DNA of 9,763 bases from Fimbriimonadaceae bacterium (GTDB taxonomy: Bacteria; Armatimonadota; Fimbriimonadia; Fimbriimonadales; Fimbriimonadaceae): the NCBI GenBank assembly GCA_020851885.1, contig JADZBW010000159.1, positions 1 through 9,763 of the forward strand. The letters run 5' to 3'. Within the stretch, counting starts at the first letter, position 1. Each line of letters starts with the position of its first letter. The notes beneath the pieces are model-generated. The model saw only the letters and a list, made by a program, of their open reading frames with translations, did no database searches and was not told the DNA's origin. Of the stretch, positions 1-6,463 are shown one piece after another. Both the position numbers and the translations under genes were made by a program.

Positions 1-1
1 A

Positions 2-538
2 GGCATGGCCTATCCGCTCCATCTTGGAGTCACCGAAGCTGGCGACGGGGAATATGCTCGCATCAAATCGACGGCCGGGATCGCGACTCTCCTGATGGAG
101 GGAATCGGCGATACGATCCGGGTATCGCTTTCCGAGGATCCCAAGCACGAGATTCCCGTTTGTTACGACATCCTACAGTCGCTTGGGCTTAGAAAGACAA
201 AAGTGGAGTACATCGCTTGCCCATCTTGCGGTCGTACGAAGTTCAACCTGCCGATCGTCTTGAATCAGGTTCGGGAGGCAACCAAGCACTTGGTTGGACT
301 CGATATCGCGGTGATGGGATGCATCGTCAATGGCCCTGGCGAAATGGCCGATGCCGACTACGGCTACGTCGGCGCCGGCGGTGGCAAGATCACCCTCTAT
401 CGACGTCGAGAGATCGTCAAAAACGGGATCCCACAAGAGCACGGCGTCGAGGAGCTGATCGGACTCTTGAAAGCGGATGGGGTTTGGGTTGAGCCAACAG
501 AACCGTCCAAGCTGATGAAACGACTTCAAATCGTCTGA
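2..538 (+). CDS. ispG: 4-hydroxy-3-methylbut-2-enyl diphosphate synthase, C-terminal part (5' truncated by window)
   Basis: IspG (GcpE) carries out the penultimate step of the MEP isoprenoid pathway, reductively converting the cyclic diphosphate MEcPP to HMBPP with a [4Fe-4S] cluster. The window holds only the C-terminal half. The reading frame is open to the left edge, and the ATG at 5 is an internal methionine in the conserved stretch YPLHLGVTEAG. Counting from that Met, the cluster ligands are visible as ACPSC (Cys72, Cys75), then GCIVNGPGE (Cys106, Glu113), which match the three-Cys-one-Glu set known for the family. EGIGDTIRVSLSEDP is also a family signature. It lies 22 nt upstream of radC on the same strand, so the two are probably cotranscribed, although their functions are unrelated. 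The identification is firm; only the missing N-terminus is unknown. Confidence 0.97.
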   Translation, partial: GMAYPLHLGVTEAGDGEYARIKSTAGIATLLMEGIGDTIRVSLSEDPKHEIPVCYDILQSLGLRKTKVEYIACPSCGRTKFNLPIVLNQVREATKHLVGLDIAVMGCIVNGPGEMADADYGYVGAGGGKITLYRRREIVKNGIPQEHGVEELIGLLKADGVWVEPTEPSKLMKRLQIV

Positions 539-560
539 ATCTGCCAAAATCGGCCCAATC

Positions 561-1223
561 ATGGCGAGGCAAGGTGAGAATCCATTGGATCGGCTGAAAT
601 CGGCAGGGCCGCGGGCCGCGTCGATTCTCGACCTTCTCGCCGTGGCATTTTCCAGGACCGAGGCCGATGCCAAATCGGGCGAGACGATGGCTCAGCAGAT
701 CCTGACTCGATTTCCAGCCATCAACACGCTATCGGATGCCGCCCAAGTCGACCTGAAGCATCCCACCGGTCTTGATGAGTTCGAGATCTTGCGGGCTCGG
801 GCGTTGATGGAGATTGGACGTCGAGCCGGGACGGCGGGCAAGGGCGAGAAGCAAGTTATCGAAAGCGCTCAGGATGCTTTCGCATACCTTAAGCACCTCA
901 GCAATGAGAAGCGGGAGCACTTCGTGGCCATCCTCATGGATGCGAAGGGCGGCGTCCAACGGGTGGCAACGATTCATGTGGGAACGTTGACAATGAGCTT
1001 GGTTGGCCCGAGGGAAGTCTTCCGGGAGGCAATCCGGGATGGCGCAAGTTCGATTATCGTTGGGCACAACCACCCAAGTGGGGATCCGACGCCAAGCCCG
1101 GAGGATCTTGAAGTGACCGCCAAACTGGTTGAGATCGGGGAAATGCTGGACATTCCGGTGCTCGACCATATCATCGTTGGAGATCGTCGATACACAAGTT
1201 TCAAGGAGAAGCGACTCATTTGA
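561..1223 (+). CDS. radC: RadC family JAB/MPN-domain protein
   Basis: This 220-residue protein has the normal length and layout of the RadC (UPF0758) family. The N-terminal part (about 7-90) corresponds to the RadC N-domain, with NPLDRLKSAGP and DLLAV resembling the usual ERL..GP..L...ELLA pattern. A JAB/JAMM metalloprotease-like domain follows (about 100-220). The metal-binding signature is complete: His169 and His171 in HNHPSGDP, then Ser179 and Asp182. RadC was named for a DNA repair role, but that role is disputed and the biochemical activity of the family is not settled. The helix-hairpin-helix segment near 70-82 reads GLDEFEILRARA and lacks the usual G-x-G, so DNA binding through it may be weakened. 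The start at 561 is kept because the family match begins within the first ten residues, although no clear Shine-Dalgarno is seen. Its stop overlaps the TTG start of the translin gene. Confidence 0.93.
   Translation: MARQGENPLDRLKSAGPRAASILDLLAVAFSRTEADAKSGETMAQQILTRFPAINTLSDAAQVDLKHPTGLDEFEILRARALMEIGRRAGTAGKGEKQVIESAQDAFAYLKHLSNEKREHFVAILMDAKGGVQRVATIHVGTLTMSLVGPREVFREAIRDGASSIIVGHNHPSGDPTPSPEDLEVTAKLVEIGEMLDIPVLDHIIVGDRRYTSFKEKRLI
1203..1208 (+). promoter_or_regulatory. Shine-Dalgarno AAGGAG for the TTG-initiated translin gene
   Basis: AAGGAG lies inside the 3' end of radC, 11 nt before the TTG at 1220. It supports a TTG start overlapping the radC stop (TTGA) over the first in-frame ATG at residue 19, since starting there would remove the beginning of the translin first helix. 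The arrangement suggests translational coupling to radC. Confidence 0.6.
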
Positions 1224-1858
1224 AGGAAAACTGGGACGACATCGTCGTTGAACTAAAGCAGAGGGCGCAGAAGATGCACGAGGGCAGGGAAGTTGGGTTA
1301 GCGCGATGTCGAGCCCTGATCCAGACCTCGTCAAAGTGCATCCGCCATATTCATCGCCGCCAATTTGAGGAGGCTCACCAATTGCTTGCCGAAGCGCAGA
1401 GGGTTTCCCATGAAGCTCGCGCGGCCCTTGGGCCCTTTCCCGAGCTGTACCATGCAGGATTCCTTCACGACGCCGAAAAAGAGATGGTCGAGGCGGCAGC
1501 CGTCCTCGCGATTATTGAAGATCGACCCTATCCAGCGCCGGACGACCTTGGCACTGGCATCATGAGCTATCTCAATGGGATGGGAGAGGCCGCCAGCGAG
1601 GTGCGGCGTTACTGCTTGGATGAAATGCGCCACGGCAATTTGGACAAAGCCGAACAGATCCTCCACCAGATGGAGACGATCTATGACGATTTGATCACGT
1701 TCGACTTTCCCGACGCCATGACCGGTGGATTGCGTCGAACGTGCGATGCGCTTCGAGCCGTGATCGAGCGAACCAGGAGCGACTTGACGGCCACCGTGAG
1801 TCAGCAGGTGCTTGTCGCCGAGTTAAGGGCGACACGGGCGAAGTTAAGCGGAGAATAG
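1220..1858 (+). CDS. Translin family protein
   Basis: This 212-residue, mostly helical protein shows the translin/TRAX pattern along its whole length. CIRHIHRRQFEEA (40-52) matches the S..IR.IHR signature; GPFPELYHAG (71-80) and EKEMVEA (86-92) match the P.LY.AG and EY.EA blocks; DDLGTGIMSYLNGMGEAASEVRR (108-130, quoted only as a block position) holds the DL...YL.G...GE.RR region; IYDDLITFDFPD (154-165) and GLRRTCDALRAVIERTR (170-186) form the C-terminal helices. Eukaryotic translin and TRAX form the C3PO RNase, and the E-x-x-E pair of the EYIEA block in TRAX is catalytic. Glu88 and Glu91 keep this spacing here, so RNase activity is possible but inferred. Known archaeal relatives form octameric shells that bind single-stranded nucleic acid. 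The gene overlaps radC by 4 nt, and its stop is 4 nt from the stop of the convergent gene. Confidence 0.88.
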   Translation: MKENWDDIVVELKQRAQKMHEGREVGLARCRALIQTSSKCIRHIHRRQFEEAHQLLAEAQRVSHEARAALGPFPELYHAGFLHDAEKEMVEAAAVLAIIEDRPYPAPDDLGTGIMSYLNGMGEAASEVRRYCLDEMRHGNLDKAEQILHQMETIYDDLITFDFPDAMTGGLRRTCDALRAVIERTRSDLTATVSQQVLVAELRATRAKLSGE

Positions 1859-1862
1859 CCAC

Positions 1863-3059
1863 CTATTCGAATGGGAGATTCACGGGGGGCCTTGGGCGAT
1901 CGACCGCTTGGCGTTCGAATTCCTTCGGCTTCTTAAAATCTGCCAAAGCGTAAATGAACGTGACAAGCGTTCCCAGGATTGGAACGATGACGATCATATT
2001 GGGCTGAGACTTGCCGCCGATTGCCACGGAACCCAGTTTTGCGATGTCCGCACCCATCAAGATGATCCAGGCGAGGAAGACGCACCAAGCGCCAAGAATG
2101 ATCCAGCCTTTCGATTTCTGTCCGATAACGATATGCCCCAATCCGGGAAGAAACAGCGACAATAGGAAGGCAGCACGATGGCTCGCCATTGGAATTGCGC
2201 TTTCATCCAGGTTCATTCGGGATGCGGCGGCGCCTTCGAGCGCCAAGGCCATTGAAGCGAGCTTTCGCTCCACTTGGACGTTTCTGGGGTCGATCTGGCT
2301 CGCCCGACGATAGGCGGCCATCGCCTTTGCAGGCTGCTTACGCGACGCATAGTCGTCACCAATCAGCTCAAGCACGGCCGGGGAATTCGGTGCGGTCCGC
2401 ATGGCTTCCTCAAGGAGTTCTCGAACCCGAACCTGGTTATTTCGCAATTGCTCGACTTTCGCTTGCTGGATCAGCTTCTCGGCAGCCTCGACTTTCTCGG
2501 GAGGATCTGGTTCAACGGGTCCATCCCCGATTGCTCCAAGCTCTGACGGGAGGTCGCTGCGCGACATATTCTGAATCTTCGCCTTCTGCAACGCCAAAGC
2601 GGCTTCCAAATCGGCCATCGTCGTGCGCGTGCCAGCCTTCTGACTGGCTTCCGGCTTGGACTTCTTGCTCGGCAGTACGTCGGATACCAATTCGCCCTGG
2701 GAAAGGCGATTCACATCGATCTTAAGAATTCCCTGCAATTCGGCGATTCGCGCCTGCAACACGGATCGGGTGCCCGGATCCTCCTCGTTGTAGAGCTTGT
2801 GACTCGTTCGGGCCAATTCCGCACGAAACTCAGCTTCTGACGCAGGGGTGAGCGGCTCTGGTTCGACGAAGGGCGCTTCGACTGGTATAGAGTTGGACCG
2901 TTCGGCTTCCTTCGCCTCAACCACGACCTGTTTCTCCAAATCGTCGATGCGACCCTGAAGAGCCATCCGAATATCTGGGTCGTCGGCCGTCACCAACTTC
3001 TCGCGAACGCGCTTTAACTCCTCGGCAAGGGCCGATTCCTGGGGGCTTGATGGATCCAT
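1863..3059 (-). CDS. TPR-like membrane protein with a duplicated N-terminal helical module
   Basis: I do not recognise this 398-residue protein as a named family. Residues 11-45 and 78-112 are two copies of a 35-residue module sharing ...KL..(x)4-DP...R..LQ.RI..L, with 13 identities by hand alignment; each is predicted as a helix pair. Two low-complexity Pro/Glu/Ser linkers (51-75 and 128-147) follow the copies. Residues about 187-275 form a TPR-like helical segment (LLEEAMRTAPNSPAVLELIG; then AYRRASQIDPRN). The C-terminus has three hydrophobic spans: 296-313 with FLPGLGHIVIGQKSKGW, which recalls the TM2-domain pattern G.G..Y.G....G, then 318-336 and 355-375. There is no signal peptide, so the long N-terminal part is probably cytoplasmic and tethered by the C-terminus. 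It starts 3 nt after the preceding gene and is surely cotranscribed with it. A scaffold role is plausible but unproven. Confidence 0.8.
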   Translation of the reverse strand: MDPSSPQESALAEELKRVREKLVTADDPDIRMALQGRIDDLEKQVVVEAKEAERSNSIPVEAPFVEPEPLTPASEAEFRAELARTSHKLYNEEDPGTRSVLQARIAELQGILKIDVNRLSQGELVSDVLPSKKSKPEASQKAGTRTTMADLEAALALQKAKIQNMSRSDLPSELGAIGDGPVEPDPPEKVEAAEKLIQQAKVEQLRNNQVRVRELLEEAMRTAPNSPAVLELIGDDYASRKQPAKAMAAYRRASQIDPRNVQVERKLASMALALEGAAASRMNLDESAIPMASHRAAFLLSLFLPGLGHIVIGQKSKGWIILGAWCVFLAWIILMGADIAKLGSVAIGGKSQPNMIVIVPILGTLVTFIYALADFKKPKEFERQAVDRPRPPVNLPFE

Positions 3060-3062
3060 CTG

Positions 3063-3497
3063 CTATGAAGACGGTTTTTGAGACCATAAATGGTCCCAAA
3101 ACCTTTCCTCTAGCTTAGCTTGAGCCTGATCCAGCAGGCGCAGGAGGTCCTCGAATTTCTCCCGACGGAAATTGCGTTGCACCTTCGCCAAGTCACCGAG
3201 ATCGTACTGATCTACCTCGATACCCAGGGGCGGAGACGGCTCCGCATCGAGCATCTCCTCGATCACCATCTCCTCGTGAACCCAATGGCGGCGCAATTCG
3301 ATGTGCTCCAAAAAGAGATTGACTTGGTCGAACCCAACATCGGCCAGGCAGGAAAGCAACATCTTGACGTTGTCACGCAAGTAGACGTACATGTCGCGTT
3401 CGCGATCGTCGGGGTTCCATCCGAAGGTCACCCGCGTTGGTGGTTTGATTGGCGGGCGAGTTCCGAAAGGCTTTGTGGCAGGCAGTTCGTCGGTCAT
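3063..3497 (-). CDS. Uncharacterised 144-residue protein
   Basis: No family is recognised. After a Pro-rich N-terminus (residues 7-22, with KPPTRVTFGWNPDDRERD), the protein is predicted to be largely helical: a helix around 31-55 (RERDMYVYLRDNVKMLLSCL), another around 56-85 that is rich in Glu and His (FLEHIELRRHWVHEEM), then an acidic loop and a long charged amphipathic helix at 103-138 (EDLLRLLDQAQAKLEERF). There is no signal peptide or membrane span. Two ATGs are possible: 3503 and 3497. The GGGAG at 3505-3509 (minus strand) leaves only 1 nt before the first but 6 nt before the second, so 3497 is chosen. The next gene begins 3 nt beyond its stop, so the two form a cassette. A promoter candidate lies just upstream. 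It could be an adaptor for the membrane protein next door, but that is only inferred from linkage. Confidence 0.75.
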   Translation of the reverse strand: MTDELPATKPFGTRPPIKPPTRVTFGWNPDDRERDMYVYLRDNVKMLLSCLADVGFDQVNLFLEHIELRRHWVHEEMVIEEMLDAEPSPPLGIEVDQYDLGDLAKVQRNFRREKFEDLLRLLDQAQAKLEERFWDHLWSQKPSS

Positions 3498-3566
3498 CGA
3501 CATCTCCCAATACAGTCTGCCGGCCCCAAATGACGTTATCTGTGCAGGTTTGGAGACCGCAACTTA

Positions 3567-3595
3567 ATAATATAGCAATTCTCAGTCGGGGCCAA
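3567..3595 (-). promoter_or_regulatory. Candidate sigma70-type promoter for the two uncharacterised genes
   Basis: On the minus strand TTGGCC (3595-3590) and TATTAT (3572-3567) are separated by exactly 17 nt, giving 4/6 and 5/6 matches to TTGACA and TATAAT. The segment is the most AT-rich stretch of the otherwise GC-rich 118-nt gap between rsfS and the 144-residue gene. Transcription would start near 3560, leaving a leader of about 60 nt. This is the best promoter-like match I saw in the window, but it is a consensus match only. Confidence 0.5.
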
Positions 3596-3615
3596 GAGCT
3601 ATTGTGAAGAATCGT

Positions 3616-3969
3616 CTAAGATTCCGTAACGGGGTTGTCCGCGCTGGGGCGAAGGGAGTTCCAAAGCGCTTCCAAATCATAGAATTGACGTTGTTCTTCG
3701 CGCATGACGTTCAAAATCACGTCCCCATAATCCTGCAGCACCCAACCCGAATTCTCGCCCTCGACCCTCACCGGTTTGGCTCGGTTCACGGCCATCTTTT
3801 CAGTGGCTTTGTCGGCGATGGAGGAGACATGTCGGTCGCTCGTGCCGCTGCAGACGATGAAGTAGTCCGCAACCGATGTCTTGCCACGAACGTCGAGCGT
3901 CTCGATCTGCTCCGCTTTGAGCTCGTCGATCGCTTCAATAATGATCTGGACCTTCTCTTTTGATGTCAT
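3616..3969 (-). CDS. rsfS: Ribosomal silencing factor RsfS
   Basis: RsfS (YbeB/Iojap, DUF143) binds ribosomal protein uL14 on the 50S subunit and blocks joining with 30S when nutrients are short. The conserved blocks are all present: ADYFIVCSGTSDRHVSSIAD (34-53), GWVLQDYGDVILNV (75-88) and FYDLEALW (96-103). The length of 117 residues is typical. An upstream in-frame ATG at 4026 would add 19 residues that do not belong to the family; the start at 3969 is preferred because it forms an ATGA overlap with the nadD stop, as also occurs at the obgE-nadD junction. The nadD-rsfS pairing is widespread in bacteria. A short polar tail (ADNPVTES) ends the protein. Confidence 0.95.
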   Translation of the reverse strand: MTSKEKVQIIIEAIDELKAEQIETLDVRGKTSVADYFIVCSGTSDRHVSSIADKATEKMAVNRAKPVRVEGENSGWVLQDYGDVILNVMREEQRQFYDLEALWNSLRPSADNPVTES

Positions 3970-4559
3970 GAAATTCGGTAGAGTTTCTGTTCTTGAATGT
4001 ACTTTATCACGGGCTTGGGTACCCAAAGGGAAACGGATTGGCCGGCGGCAAGCTTGTTTCGAATCTCCGACGCGGAGATATCGGCGGACTTCATTTCAAA
4101 GACGTCCACATGCTTCCGAAGCTCGGTTGGAATCCTCATGAGCGCTTCGGCTGGTGAAAGGGGCGCTCGACTGGTCACGGCCAACCGACAAAGCCTCAGG
4201 AGCCGCTCCGGCTGCTTCCACTCCGGCAGCGTCTTGAGCGCATCTGCGCCAAGAATGAACCAATAGTCGGCGGGACGGACATATTGAAGCTCCGCCATGG
4301 TGTCCACCGCATAACTGGGACCTCCTCGGCCCGTCTCAAGATCGCTCACGGCGAAGTTGGGATGGTCGGCCACCATCCGTTCCACCATGGCAATGCGATG
4401 TTTGGCGGGCGTCGACTGCCGCTTGTCCTTCAACGGATTTTGGTAGGCAGGCATGAAGATGACCTCATCCAAATCCAAAGCCGCCATCGCCGCCTCAGCA
4501 AGAGCCAAGTGGCCGAGATGGGGAGGGTCGAAGGTGCCGCCAAGAATGCCAATCTTCAT
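3966..4559 (-). CDS. nadD: Nicotinate-nucleotide adenylyltransferase
   Basis: NadD joins nicotinate mononucleotide and ATP into deamido-NAD+ in the cytoplasm, a step shared by de novo and salvage NAD synthesis. The 197-residue length is usual. The nucleotidyltransferase signature GGTFDPPHLGHL (7-18) contains the HxGH catalytic motif with His14 and His17. GPSYAVDT (80-87), FILGADAL (101-108) and the late ISASEIR motif (161-167, a variant of the ISSTxIR phosphate-binding site) are in place, followed by the common C-terminal VPKPVIKYI pattern. Its ATG overlaps the obgE stop by 4 nt and its stop overlaps the rsfS start by 4 nt, so its translation is probably coupled to both neighbours. Confidence 0.97.
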   Translation of the reverse strand: MKIGILGGTFDPPHLGHLALAEAAMAALDLDEVIFMPAYQNPLKDKRQSTPAKHRIAMVERMVADHPNFAVSDLETGRGGPSYAVDTMAELQYVRPADYWFILGADALKTLPEWKQPERLLRLCRLAVTSRAPLSPAEALMRIPTELRKHVDVFEMKSADISASEIRNKLAAGQSVSLWVPKPVIKYIQEQKLYRIS

Positions 4560-5821
4560 AGTTGCTCTGAATAGTTGAAGACGGCCTTGCCAACGAAGAC
4601 GGTGTCGCCCTCTTCCGCGCCCAATTCTCGAAGCCGATCGATCACGCCTAGACGCTGCAATCGACGATGCAGATACCGAATCGCCTCATCATTCTCCAGG
4701 TCAGTCATCGCGACCAAACGCTCGACTCTGCGACCATGGACTTCGAAGCCTTCGTCGGTTGGTTCAACGTTCCACTCGAGATCAAGGCCTTTCTCAAGCG
4801 CCGGCATCAGGACGGGAATTTCATCCACCGCAAGGCTTGCCTCCAGCATGACAATCACTTCCCACAACATAGGATCGAGTCCCTGCCCGGTGACCGCCGA
4901 GATTGGAAAAAGGGGAACGCCAAACTTCTCGAATCTCTGCCGAAGTTGGTCGAAGTCTTCGCTCGGCACGATGTCGATCTTGTTGAGCGCGATGATCCTG
5001 GGTCGCTTCCAGACCTCTTCCGAGTACAGCTTGAGCTCTTGTTCAATCAACTCATAGTTGGATATCGGATCGCTGCCGTCCACCGGATTGGCATCCACAA
5101 CGTGGACCAACACCCGATTCCGCTCGACGTGCTTCAGAAATTGATGTCCAAGGCCAACTCCTTCGCTGGCTCCTTCGATCAGGCCCGGCATATCGGCCAC
5201 CACAAACGACTTATCTCGGAATCGGACAACCCCCAGGTTCGGGACAATCGTTGTAAAGGGATAGTCCGCAATCTTTGGCCGCGCCGCGCTGATTCTTGAA
5301 ATGAGCGTGCTCTTTCCGGCATTGGGGAGGCCGACCAGCCCGACATCTGCGATGAGCTTGAGTTCGAGCTTCGCATTGACAAGCTCTTCTGGGGCGCCTT
5401 TCTGAGCAAAATTCGGAGCTTGTCGAACGCTGCTCGTGTAGTGTTGATTGCCATACCCTCCACGACCACCCCGACATAGAACGAACTTCATCCCATGCAC
5501 ATTGAGGTCCACGAGGACTTCATCGAGGTCCATGTCGCGGACAACTGTTCCAACCGGCACCTTGATCTCGATCGACTTCCCATCGCGTCCACGCTTATTC
5601 CCAACCCCGTGCTCCCCTGGCTGGGCTTCGAATTTCTTCTGAAGCTTGAAATCGTAAAGTGTGCGCTTGCCGCGCTCTGCGATTAGAACGATATCGCCGC
5701 CCTTGCCACCGTCGGAGCCATTGGGTCCCCCACGCGGGACGTGCTTCTCCCGATGAAAGCTAACCGCTCCAGAGCCACCGCGTCCGGAAACGAAGATGAC
5801 TTCGGCTTCATCGAGGAACAT
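4556..5821 (-). CDS. obgE: Obg family GTPase, 50S assembly
   Basis: Obg/CgtA is an essential GTPase that binds the 50S subunit late in assembly and links growth to (p)ppGpp. All three domains are present in 421 residues. The Gly-rich Obg fold (1-157) has GRGGSGAVSFHREKHVPRGG (13-32) and RGGRGGYGN. The G domain has G1 GLPNAGKST (164-172), switch I PFTTIVPNLG (188-197), G3 DMPG (210-213), G4 NKID (280-283) and G5 SAV (308-310). A C-terminal OCT domain covers about 345-421, with the usual GVIDRLRELGAEEGDTVFVG. It follows rimM by 22 nt and overlaps nadD by 4 nt. rplU and rpmA, which commonly precede obgE, are not nearby; rimM holds that place instead. Confidence 0.98.
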   Translation of the reverse strand: MFLDEAEVIFVSGRGGSGAVSFHREKHVPRGGPNGSDGGKGGDIVLIAERGKRTLYDFKLQKKFEAQPGEHGVGNKRGRDGKSIEIKVPVGTVVRDMDLDEVLVDLNVHGMKFVLCRGGRGGYGNQHYTSSVRQAPNFAQKGAPEELVNAKLELKLIADVGLVGLPNAGKSTLISRISAARPKIADYPFTTIVPNLGVVRFRDKSFVVADMPGLIEGASEGVGLGHQFLKHVERNRVLVHVVDANPVDGSDPISNYELIEQELKLYSEEVWKRPRIIALNKIDIVPSEDFDQLRQRFEKFGVPLFPISAVTGQGLDPMLWEVIVMLEASLAVDEIPVLMPALEKGLDLEWNVEPTDEGFEVHGRRVERLVAMTDLENDEAIRYLHRRLQRLGVIDRLRELGAEEGDTVFVGKAVFNYSEQL

Positions 5822-5843
5822 AGGTTCAATTGTACCGGGAAGG

Positions 5844-6338
5844 CTACTCGGTCTCTAGGTCGAGCATCCCCTCCAGTAACTCGACGGTAATCACTTCATT
5901 CTCAAGGTCGATGTCCTTCACAAACTGCTTCGCGAGTGGAATCATCAATTCGCCAATCACCAGGATGTCCTGAGCCGGGTAAGCAGCCACCTCGTCGACT
6001 ACCCCAAGTTCAACCCCATCGACGGTCCTCACCGTCATCCCCTCGAGGTCGGAAACCAGGAACTCGTCCTCATCCATCTCAGGCTCTTCATCACCGCGAA
6101 CGGACAGGTACTCCCATTGCAGCAACTTCGCCTCGTCGACAGTCTCAACTCCCGACAATTTGAGAATCAGGCGCTCTTTGTGATGCCCCACGGACTCCAC
6201 CGTCACCCAATCTTCTTTGAGTCTTAGCCTCTTGCCTTTGGCAAGGCGGTCTTCGAAGTCCGTCAGAAGCATGACCTTAACCTGGCCCTTCCGACCGTGC
6301 GTGCTGACAATCTGGCCGACGCGAAGCAGATCACTCAT
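5844..6338 (-). CDS. rimM: Ribosome maturation factor RimM
   Basis: RimM binds uS19 and helps fold the 30S head during subunit maturation. The 164-residue protein has the two expected domains: RimM_N (about 5-81), opening with LRVGQIVSTHGRKGQVKV, and a PRC-barrel (about 92-160), with FLVSDLEGMTVRTVDG and the late signature MIPLAKQFVKDIDLEN leading to VELLEGMLDLE. The start is fixed by the N-terminal family match; no Shine-Dalgarno is visible in front of it. It is separated from khpA by 125 nt that hold a hairpin. trmD, which normally follows rimM, is absent and obgE follows directly. Confidence 0.95.
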   Translation of the reverse strand: MSDLLRVGQIVSTHGRKGQVKVMLLTDFEDRLAKGKRLRLKEDWVTVESVGHHKERLILKLSGVETVDEAKLLQWEYLSVRGDEEPEMDEDEFLVSDLEGMTVRTVDGVELGVVDEVAAYPAQDILVIGELMIPLAKQFVKDIDLENEVITVELLEGMLDLETE

Positions 6339-6404
6339 ATTCGAACCAGTTTACAGGGAGCAGAAGGGAAGTTTGAAATCAGAGCCTCCGAGCAAGAGCC
6401 CTGT

Positions 6405-6441
6405 CCAAAATGAAGAAGGGCCGGACATTGGTCCGACCCTT
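6405..6441 (-). terminator. Intercistronic hairpin between khpA and rimM, possible partial terminator
   Basis: Read on the minus strand, an 11-bp stem AAGGGTCGGAC / GTCCGGCCCTT (one G-U pair) closes a CAAT loop at 6416-6441, 22 nt past the khpA stop. It is followed by CTTCATTTTGG, a broken U-tract. The stem is strong but the tail is weak, so it may act as a leaky terminator, a processing site or a 3' stabiliser that lowers expression of rimM and later genes relative to ffh-rpsP-khpA. Confidence 0.55.
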
Positions 6442-6463
6442 TGAAACTTGGCAGGGAAGGGGT

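Noticed and set aside
173..673. Long open frame of 166 codons on the minus strand across ispG and radC.
   Set aside because: It is antisense to two well-conserved genes, has no family-like features, and reflects the codon pattern of the real genes.
3970..4026. N-terminal 19-residue extension of RsfS from an ATG at 4026.
   Set aside because: The extension overlaps nadD, does not match the family, and the ATGA overlap at 3966-3969 gives a better start.
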